From JAOPZY01 sp036495025 (lineage in GTDB: Bacteria > Actinomycetota > CADDZG01 > JAHWKV01 > JAOPZY01), in contig DASXNO010000299.1 of the NCBI GenBank assembly GCA_036495025.1, positions 1 through 6,147 of the forward strand: 6,147 bases of DNA, written 5' to 3'. Made by a program: the position numbers and the translations under genes. Under the pieces are notes generated by a model that saw nothing but the letters and a program-made list of their open reading frames with translations, was not told where the DNA came from and searched no databases. This document shows positions 1 to 4,933 of the stretch, piece after piece (position 1 is the first letter of the stretch; each line of letters begins with the position of its first letter).

Positions 1-1299
1 GGACTTCCCTGGGAGATCGGCCTCGCCGAGACCCAGCAGGTGCTGATGGAGAACGGCCTGCGGGACCGGGTCCGGGTGCGGATGGACGGAGGGCTCAAGT
101 CGGGCCGGGACGTGCTCGTCGCCGCCCTGCTCGGGGCCGACGAGTACTCGTTCGGGACCTCGCTCCTGCTCGCCGAGGGCTGCATCATGGTCCGGGCCTG
201 CCACCGCGATACGTGCCCGGTCGGCATCGCCACCCAGCGCCCGGACCTGCGGGCCAAGTTCGCCGGGACCCCCCAGCAGGTGGCGGCGTACCTGACCTTC
301 GTGGCCGAGGAGGTCCGCCAGCTGCTGGCCTCGCTCGGGCTGCGGAGCCTCGACGAGGCCATCGGCCGCGTCGAGCTGCTGCGCCGCCGGGCGATGCCGG
401 GCCACCGGGCCGAGATGCTGGACCTGTCCCTGCTCGTGGAGAAATGGGAGGAGGGGCCACGGCATTTCGTCGCCGCCCACCCGATCCAGAAGCCCCGCTC
501 CGCGCTCGGCGACCGGGTCTACGACGACGCCTTCGCCGCGGTGATGGCCGGCGAGGAGGTCACGCTGTCCTATGACATCCACAACTCCGACCGGACGGTG
601 GGGGCTCGACTCGGCGGGGCGATCGCCCACGTGCACGGCGCGTCTGCGCCCCCCGGGTCCGTGCGGGTGGCATTCACCGGCGAGGCGGGCCAGAGCTTCG
701 GGGCCTTCCTGACGGAGGGCATCGACTTCCGGCTCGTCGGCGAGGCGAACGACTACGTCGGCAAGGGGATGGGCGGCGGTCGGATTGTCATTGTCGCCCC
801 CGAGGACGACGCCGGGGATCCCTACCTCATCGGCAACACCTGCCTCTACGGCGCCACCGGCGGTCAGCTCTTCGTCGCCGGGCGGTCGGGCGAGCGTTTC
901 TGCGTCCGCAACTCCGGGGCGACGACCGTCGTCGAGGGGGCCGGGGACCACGCCTGCGAGTACATGACCGGCGGCACGGCCGTGATCCTCGGGACGACGG
1001 GCTGGAACCTCGGGGCCGGGATGACGGGGGGCCAGGCGTACGTCTACGACCCGGAGCTGTCCCTGCCGGCCAAGGTGAACCCCGAGCTCGTGTCGATCGT
1101 CCGGCCGGACGGGCCACAGCAGACCTTCCTCAGATGCCTGGTCGCCCAGCACGCCGAGCTGACGGGGTCGGCCCGCGCGGCGGGGCTGCTCGACGACTGG
1201 AAGGAGCACGCCCACAAGTTCTGGCGGATCGCTCCGAAGGCGGAGGTCGCCAAGATCGAAGGCAGCCACGAGGGGTCGGCCGAGCAGGCGAAGGCTTGA
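1..1299 (+). CDS. gltB: Glutamate synthase large subunit, C-terminal part (5' end outside window)
   Basis: This is the last 432 residues of a protein usually about 1,500 residues long. Frame 1 is open from base 1 and begins GLPWEIGLAETQQ, a stretch typical of the FMN-binding synthase domain. The GTG at 40 is therefore an internal valine, not a start. The enzyme makes two glutamates from glutamine and 2-oxoglutarate in cytoplasmic ammonia assimilation. The 3Fe-4S cluster motif CIMVRACHRDTCPVG is seen, with cysteines at fragment residues 61, 67 and 72 (codons at 181, 199 and 214), matching the family's C-x5-C-x4-C spacing. Residues of roughly 200-350 form the glycine-rich GXGXG beta-helix domain, including VGKGMGGGRIVIVAPE and GNTCLYGATGGQLFVAG. 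The N-terminal glutaminase domain would lie upstream of the window. No frameshift or missing key residue is seen. The stop TGA overlaps the likely start of the next gene. No gltD (small subunit) follows, so it must be upstream or elsewhere, or another electron donor serves. Family assignment is very secure. Confidence 0.96.
   Translation, partial: GLPWEIGLAETQQVLMENGLRDRVRVRMDGGLKSGRDVLVAALLGADEYSFGTSLLLAEGCIMVRACHRDTCPVGIATQRPDLRAKFAGTPQQVAAYLTFVAEEVRQLLASLGLRSLDEAIGRVELLRRRAMPGHRAEMLDLSLLVEKWEEGPRHFVAAHPIQKPRSALGDRVYDDAFAAVMAGEEVTLSYDIHNSDRTVGARLGGAIAHVHGASAPPGSVRVAFTGEAGQSFGAFLTEGIDFRLVGEANDYVGKGMGGGRIVIVAPEDDAGDPYLIGNTCLYGATGGQLFVAGRSGERFCVRNSGATTVVEGAGDHACEYMTGGTAVILGTTGWNLGAGMTGGQAYVYDPELSLPAKVNPELVSIVRPDGPQQTFLRCLVAQHAELTGSARAAGLLDDWKEHAHKFWRIAPKAEVAKIEGSHEGSAEQAKA
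1296..1299 (+). other. TTGA stop/start overlap (probable translational coupling)
   Basis: The gltB stop TGA (1297-1299) shares two bases with an in-frame TTG (1296-1298) of the thioesterase gene. A weak purine stretch, GCGAAGG at 1288-1294, precedes it, and no strong Shine-Dalgarno sequence is visible. Such overlaps are usually translated by ribosomes that terminate and restart. The choice of TTG over ATG 1350 rests on this arrangement and on conservation of the extra N-terminal residues. Confidence 0.5.
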
Positions 1300-1700
1300 G
1301 CCGGTCCGATGAGGGCGAGGCGATCCCCAGCGGAGCCCTCGCCGCCAAGATGGGGATCGAGTGGGTCGAGGTCGACCCCAAGCGCGTGGTGGCGAGGATG
1401 CCGGTCGAGGGCAACACCCAGCCGTTCGGCCTGCTCCACGGCGGGGCATCCGGCGTGCTCGCCGAGACCCTGGCATCCGTCGGCGGGTGGCTGAACGCCC
1501 CGGACCGGATGGTGCTCGGGCTGGAGCTCAAGGTCAACCACCTGCGATCGGCCCGGGAAGGATGGCTGACCGGCACCGGGGTCCCGATCCATCTCGGCCG
1601 GACGACCCAGCTCTGGGAGATGCGCATCACCGACGAGAACGGCCGCCTGATCGCCTTCTCCACCTGCACGCTGGCCATCCGCCCGGTGGAGGGTGCGTGA
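1296..1700 (+). CDS. Hotdog-fold acyl-CoA thioesterase, YdiI/MenI-EntH type
   Basis: A 134-residue cytoplasmic hotdog thioesterase predicted to hydrolyse acyl-CoA or aryl-CoA thioesters. The core reads QPFGLLHGGASGVLAET (residues 42-58), with the HGG motif at 48-50 and the presumed catalytic carboxylate Glu57. This resembles YdiI/MenI, EntH and Arthrobacter 4-hydroxybenzoyl-CoA thioesterase, which use Glu, rather than E. coli PaaI, which uses Asp. NHLRSAREG (81-89) and PIHLGRTTQLWEMRI (97-111) also match YdiI closely. The start is uncertain. TTG at 1296 overlaps the gltB stop (TTGA) and gives residues before the core (ALAAKMGIEW) that match relatives. ATG at 1350 would give 116 residues and cut off part of this helix. 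The ATG at 1309 is in the wrong frame. Close homologues include the menaquinone-pathway DHNA-CoA hydrolase, but no men genes are visible here, so the substrate and a gene symbol are left open. The fold is secure; the substrate is not. Confidence 0.9.
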   Translation: MSRSDEGEAIPSGALAAKMGIEWVEVDPKRVVARMPVEGNTQPFGLLHGGASGVLAETLASVGGWLNAPDRMVLGLELKVNHLRSAREGWLTGTGVPIHLGRTTQLWEMRITDENGRLIAFSTCTLAIRPVEGA

Positions 1701-1712
1701 CGGCTGCGTGAC

Positions 1713-1745
1713 CTGAAGTCAGGGCGTCTCCGTGATGTCCCTGAC
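1713..1745. terminator. Possible hairpin between convergent genes
   Basis: Only 18 bp separate the stop codons of the thioesterase (+) and the PH-domain gene (-). Two overlapping structures are possible. One is CCTG-AAGT-CAGG at 1713-1724 (4-bp stem). The other is GTCAGGG (1718-1724) with CCCTGAC (1739-1745), a perfect 7-bp inverted repeat with a 14-base loop. The second lies mostly inside the 3' end of the minus-strand gene. Neither is followed by a T-run on either strand, so a classical intrinsic terminator is not supported. It may help end convergent transcription, or it may be chance. Confidence 0.22.
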
Positions 1746-2252
1746 GGCGATCAGGTGGTGGATCGAGAGGTAGAGCGCATCCGGCCGTGAGACCGTCCTG
1801 AGGGCGCGAACTCCCTGCTGTCCGTCAATGGTCAGCGCGATCGTCCCGTACCCCAAGAGCCGTCCGGCGATGCTCCGGCGATAGCTGGCGTCGAGCACCG
1901 TCCGGAGCGGCAGGGCGCGGACTCTCGTGTACACGATGCCGTCGACGAAGAGCAGCCGCTGGTCCGTGAGCACGTAACAGGCAACCCTCCAGCGCCAGGT
2001 GCGCCAGGCAAGGAACACGGCGGACGGCGGGATGACCGCCACGCCGATGCCCGTCGCCAGACCGACGAGCACGACGCACGAGCAGGCGACGACGGTGGAG
2101 GCCAGGACGACGGGGTGCCGCCGAGTGACGGAGAGCACCAGCTCGTTGGGGGCCTGGTAGTGCTCGATGCTGGCCCGTTGGGCCGACCTCCCGGGCGGCC
2201 CCCAGGGCATCCACCCCCACTTGCGAAACGGGTCGTACCTCAGCGTCGCCAT
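1719..2252 (-). CDS. Membrane-anchored bacterial PH-domain protein (bPH2/DUF304, YdbS-like)
   Basis: A 177-residue protein. Residues 1-46 form a polar, Trp-rich N-terminus (WGWMPWGPP at 12-20) and lead to RRHP, a motif often found just before the membrane segments of this family. Residues of about 47-84 are a hydrophobic pair of short helices (VVLASTVVACSCVVLVGLA, then IGVAVIPPSAVFLAW). The rest, about 90-170, is a bacterial PH domain with the typical YVLTDQRLLFVDGIV strand pair, LPLRTVLDASYRRS and GRLLGYGTIALT. The globular domain probably faces the cytoplasm. The biochemical role of this family is poorly known; adaptor or membrane-stress roles have been proposed for some members. The ATG start at 2252 is supported by a good ribosome-binding site. 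The gene is divergent from the XRE/STAND regulator across a structured 331-bp intergenic region and convergent with the thioesterase. No enzymatic motif is seen. The domain call is firm; the function is unknown. Confidence 0.85.
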   Translation of the reverse strand: MATLRYDPFRKWGWMPWGPPGRSAQRASIEHYQAPNELVLSVTRRHPVVLASTVVACSCVVLVGLATGIGVAVIPPSAVFLAWRTWRWRVACYVLTDQRLLFVDGIVYTRVRALPLRTVLDASYRRSIAGRLLGYGTIALTIDGQQGVRALRTVSRPDALYLSIHHLIAVRDITETP

Positions 2253-2256
2253 CGTT

Positions 2257-2265
2257 ACCCCCTTC
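2257..2265 (-). promoter_or_regulatory. Ribosome-binding site of the PH-domain gene
   Basis: Read on the minus strand, GAAGGGGGT lies four bases before the ATG at 2252. It differs by one base from the anti-16S complement GAAGGAGGT. This is the strongest Shine-Dalgarno sequence in the window and fixes the start of this gene. Confidence 0.7.
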
Positions 2266-2312
2266 CCTGTCGGCCTCTCGCCGGGGCGATGTCGCTGGGC
2301 CCGATCCTGCGC

Positions 2313-2345
2313 TGGTCGGGGCGTGGTCGGAGGAAAGACCGACCA
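2313..2345. promoter_or_regulatory. Candidate operator: three TGGTCGG copies
   Basis: TGGTCGG occurs at 2313-2319 and again at 2324-2330, 11 bp apart, about one helical turn. Its exact inverse CCGACCA is at 2339-2345. Copies two and three form a perfect 7-bp inverted repeat around AGGAAAGA, and all three would lie on nearly the same DNA face if the turn is 10.5-11 bp. The cluster is 61-93 bp upstream of the PH-domain start and about 240 bp upstream of the regulator start. An HTH protein could bind here. The XRE-type regulator encoded next door is the obvious candidate, by position only. Confidence 0.4.
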
Positions 2346-2365
2346 ACGTTCTTGGGGGCCTAGAA

Positions 2366-2418
2366 GAATTCTCTGCTTGTGTGACCACGCTCTACGCGGT
2401 CAGAGAAGCAAAGAATTT
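2366..2418. repeat. 53-bp imperfect palindrome (21-bp arms, 11-bp centre)
   Basis: The left arm (2366-2386, starting GAATTCTCTGC) and the right arm (2398-2418, starting GGTCAGAGAAGC) are inverted copies. Seventeen of 21 positions pair exactly, and one of the other four is a G-T wobble in RNA. Two further pairs form inside the 11-base centre (2388-2389 with 2395-2396). It could be an operator for a dimeric repressor, a long RNA hairpin in a 5' leader of the regulator, or the remnant of a small mobile palindrome. No T-run follows it on either strand, so it is not a standard terminator. Confidence 0.6.
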
Positions 2419-2423
2419 CGGGA

Positions 2424-2436
2424 CGGCCTCCGGCCG
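2424..2436. repeat. Short GC hairpin beside the large palindrome
   Basis: CGGCC (2424-2428) and GGCCG (2432-2436) form a 5-bp stem with loop TCC. It starts five bases after the large palindrome. In such GC-rich DNA a 5-bp GC stem can arise by chance, so it is recorded mainly for its position. Confidence 0.3.
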
Positions 2437-2583
2437 CCTGGATGCGACTGCGCCTAACCGGGAGTCCTCAGGCGTTCGACAGTAATACCTAGTCCATTTG
2501 GGGTGTTTCTGCATTATTCTGCTCCTCTGGAAAACTGACAGCCCTGGCAACAATGGCGCACTGCTCACCGAAGAGAGCGAGTC

Positions 2584-4923
2584 GTGGCGGAGGCGGAGGG
2601 GGACGAGCCGGACGGGGGAGCGCTGCGACCCGAGCAACGACTGGGAGCTGCACTGCGGACCGCCCGGGCACAGCGGGGGATCTCGCTCCGGGCTCTCGCC
2701 AAGCGCTTGTTCCGGGCCCACAGCAACCTCGTGGAATACGAACGGGGCCATCGCCTGGCCCCTCTCGACGTCGTCCAGGCCTACGAGGCCCAGCTCGGGA
2801 TCCCGGAAGACACGCTCGTTGCGGTCTACGAGGCAGCGTACCTGGAGCTCCACGGTGAGGACCCCCTGCGCCGCCAGACGCACGTCCTCAGGGAGGCGCT
2901 CCCCACCCCGTTCCAGCTCCCCGCCGACATCGCCGACTTCACGGGGCGGGAGGCGGAGCAGGCGCAGATACGGGCGTTGGTTTCCGGAACCGGCCCCCGG
3001 GGCGCAGCCGTGGTGATCTCGGCGATCGCGGGGATGGCGGGGGTGGGCAAGACGGCGTTGGCGGTCCACCTCGGCCACGAGCTGGCGCCGAACTTCCCCG
3101 ACGCTCAGCTCTTCGTCAACCTGCACGGGTACGACACGAGCCAGCGCCTGACTCCGGGGGAAGCCCTCGACGGCTTCCTCCGCGCCCTGGGAGTCTCCAA
3201 CAAGGGCCTCCCCGGTACCGTCGACCGGAAGGCGAGCCTGTACCGGTCGCTGCTCGCGGGCCGGCGAGCCCTGGTGATCCTGGACAATGCCTCGTCCGAG
3301 GAGCAGGTCCGCCCGCTCCTGCCCGGCAGCCCCACGTGCCTGGTGCTCGTCACCAGCCGCAGCAGGCTCCTCGGCCTTGTCGCGAGAGAAGGGGCGCGCC
3401 TCGTCCCCCTCGACGTCCTGAGGGCGTCGGAGGCGCGGGAGCTGCTGGCCCGGGTGGCCGGGGAGGACGGCCGCTACCGGGTGGGCAGAGAACCGGAAGC
3501 CGGGACGGAGGTAGCCCGGCTGTGCGGCCGCCTCCCGCTGGCGGTACGGATCGCCGCATCCGAGCTCGCGGCGTGGCCGCAGCTCAGCATCGCCGAGCTG
3601 GCCAGGCGACTGGGCGACGAGCAACACCGCCTCGGTGAGCTGGCGACCGGCGACGTCGAGGTGCGGGCCAGCTTCACGCTCTCCTATCAGAGCCTGGCGC
3701 CCCCGGTCGCCCAGATGTTCCGCAGGCTGGGTCTCCTCGCGGGGCCAGGTTTTGGCCGCGGGGTGGCGGCCGCACTTGTCGAGGTCTCCCCGGAGGAGGC
3801 CGAGCGCCTGCTCGAGACCCTCGTGGACGCCCACCTGCTGGAGCTGGCCCCCGCCTTCGGCCGTTACCGGTTTCATGACCTGCTGCGGCTCTACGCACGG
3901 GAGCGGGCCCGTGCCGAGGAAACCGAAAGCGATCGTGAAGCCGCCTTCGGGCGAATGTTCGACTGGTACCTGGACACTGCGGACGCCGCCGAGCGGCTCT
4001 TGATCCCCGGCCGTGGACGCCTGCCGTATGAGCCAACGGGCCGTTGGGACGAGCCGGTCTTCGCTACCCGCGGCGAGGCCCTGGGGTGGTTCGAGGCGGA
4101 GCGGGCGAATCTCGTGGCCGCAACGCATCAGGCCGCTGACCTCGGGTTTCACTCCCTGGCCTGGCAGCTCCCGGACGCCCTGTGGAGCTTCTTCTTCCTC
4201 CGCTCGTACTGGCCCGACTGGCGGGACACGCACCAGACCGGGCTGGCTGCGGCGCGTCAGGCCGGTGACCCCCAGGCCGAAGCCTGGATGCTGTCCGGCC
4301 TGGGGGACTACGGTCTGGAATTGCGACGGCACGAGGAGGTCGCGTCGGTGTTCAAACGGAGCGTGGCCATTTGCAAGGACATCGGGGACCGCGAGGGCCA
4401 AGCGCGGGCCCTGTGCGGCCTGGGCCGCTGCGAGAACCGCATGCGGCGGTTCGAGCAGGCGATCGACTGCGAACAGCAGGCGTTGCTCATTTCCCGGGAG
4501 ATCGGCTACCCCTACCGTCAGGGAGTGGCGCTCTATCACCTCGGGGAGGCGTACTGCGACATGGGGCGCCTTGGGGACGCTCTGGATTGCCACCGGCAGG
4601 CGCTGGCGATCCGCCAGGAGCTCGGCGATCGCTGGAACGAGGGAGTCAGCCTGACCGACCTGGGCAGGGTCTTCTGCGAGCTCCGCCGGTTCGAGGACGC
4701 CATCGATTGCGAGCAGCAGTCGCTGGCCATTGCTCGGGAGGTGGGGCACCGTTGGGGTGAGGCCCGGTCGCTGGAGGTCCTCGGCATTGCCCTCCTCCAG
4801 GCCCAGGGCGTGGAGGCGGCCCGGGGCTGCTGGCGACAAGCGCTCAAGATCTTCACCGCACTTGGCGCCCCGCAGGCCGACGACCTCCGTGCCCGCCTGA
4901 CAGGGACACTCGACGCGCCGTAG
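2584..4923 (+). CDS. XRE-HTH / NB-ARC (STAND) / TPR transcriptional regulator
   Basis: A 779-residue cytoplasmic signal-transduction ATPase. Residues of about 17-75 are an XRE-type helix-turn-helix (RLGAALRTARAQRGISLRAL, then HSNLVEYERGHRLAP). DFTGRE at 118-123 opens the NB-ARC module. It has Walker A GMAGVGKT at 150-157 (Lys156), Walker B LVILDN at 230-235 (Asp234), sensor-like LVTSRSR at 255-261, GRLPLAVRIAA at 315-325, and an MHD-like FHD at 430-432. After a linker of about 130 residues come five TPRs of exactly 40 residues each (564-763). NB-ARC/TPR STAND proteins are normally held inactive with ADP until the repeat domain senses a ligand or protein, after which they oligomerise. The HTH suggests the output is DNA binding. 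The SARP domain of AfsR-like relatives is absent. GTG at 2584 is the first start after an in-frame TGA (2536); its Shine-Dalgarno (AAGAGAG at 2571) is weak. The decarboxylase gene begins 10 bp after the stop. All nucleotide-binding motifs look intact; the ligand is unknown. Confidence 0.93.
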   Translation: MAEAEGDEPDGGALRPEQRLGAALRTARAQRGISLRALAKRLFRAHSNLVEYERGHRLAPLDVVQAYEAQLGIPEDTLVAVYEAAYLELHGEDPLRRQTHVLREALPTPFQLPADIADFTGREAEQAQIRALVSGTGPRGAAVVISAIAGMAGVGKTALAVHLGHELAPNFPDAQLFVNLHGYDTSQRLTPGEALDGFLRALGVSNKGLPGTVDRKASLYRSLLAGRRALVILDNASSEEQVRPLLPGSPTCLVLVTSRSRLLGLVAREGARLVPLDVLRASEARELLARVAGEDGRYRVGREPEAGTEVARLCGRLPLAVRIAASELAAWPQLSIAELARRLGDEQHRLGELATGDVEVRASFTLSYQSLAPPVAQMFRRLGLLAGPGFGRGVAAALVEVSPEEAERLLETLVDAHLLELAPAFGRYRFHDLLRLYARERARAEETESDREAAFGRMFDWYLDTADAAERLLIPGRGRLPYEPTGRWDEPVFATRGEALGWFEAERANLVAATHQAADLGFHSLAWQLPDALWSFFFLRSYWPDWRDTHQTGLAAARQAGDPQAEAWMLSGLGDYGLELRRHEEVASVFKRSVAICKDIGDREGQARALCGLGRCENRMRRFEQAIDCEQQALLISREIGYPYRQGVALYHLGEAYCDMGRLGDALDCHRQALAIRQELGDRWNEGVSLTDLGRVFCELRRFEDAIDCEQQSLAIAREVGHRWGEARSLEVLGIALLQAQGVEAARGCWRQALKIFTALGAPQADDLRARLTGTLDAP
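4273..4872 (+). repeat. Five in-frame 120-bp TPR units within the regulator
   Basis: The units are 4273-4392, 4393-4512, 4513-4632, 4633-4752 and 4753-4872. Each encodes 40 residues with the tetratricopeptide pattern LGxxxxxxxxxxxAIDCxQQALxIxREIGD. Units two and four are identical at 20 of 40 residues and share EQAIDCEQQ/EDAIDCEQQ, which suggests growth by internal duplication. The 40-residue spacing, rather than the canonical 34, is the usual form in bacterial STAND regulators (TPR_12-like) and is expected to form the sensing superhelix. Confidence 0.85.
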
Positions 4924-4933
4924 ATTCTCGGGC

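Larger units (their letters stand above)
2253..2583. other. Divergent intergenic region between the PH-domain and STAND-regulator genes
   Basis: This 331-bp stretch has no credible gene. Short frames that cross it are antisense or out-of-frame extensions of the neighbours. It contains three TGGTCGG copies (2313-2345), a 53-bp imperfect palindrome (2366-2418), a GC hairpin (2424-2436), and an AT-richer segment of about 2475-2540 that probably carries the promoter of the regulator. I could not pick a convincing -35/-10 pair. TTCGAC at 2475 and TATTCT at 2515 are fragments of such elements but are too far apart (34 bp). A promoter for the minus-strand gene should lie in 2270-2365, where the TGGTCGG copies are. 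An in-frame TGA at 2536 and the absence of ATG between it and 2584 rule out a longer N-terminus for the regulator. Confidence 0.7.

Noticed and set aside
40..42. GTG at 40 as a start codon for a short gltB.
   Set aside because: The frame is open to base 1, and its first 13 residues already match the conserved GltB synthase domain, so the gene is cut by the window rather than truncated.
1309..1494. ATG at 1309 just after the gltB stop as the start of the next gene.
   Set aside because: It is out of frame with the thioesterase motifs and yields only a 61-residue Arg/Ser/Pro-rich product.
1694..1712. Direct repeat TGCGTGAC (1694-1701 and 1705-1712) across the thioesterase stop codon.
   Set aside because: It is an eight-base repeat partly within coding sequence, with no third copy and no structural context. 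Chance is a sufficient explanation.
2553..2858. ATG at 2553 as the start of a gene upstream of, or an N-terminal extension to, the regulator.
   Set aside because: It is in a different frame from the regulator and encodes Gly/Arg-rich sequence without a domain. In the regulator frame the region contains a TGA at 2536 and no start before 2584.
2584..4923. The STAND protein as an antiphage (Avs-like) defence gene.
   Set aside because: The N-terminus is an XRE DNA-binding domain, not a nuclease, protease or membrane effector, and no defence or phage genes are nearby. A transcriptional regulator fits better.
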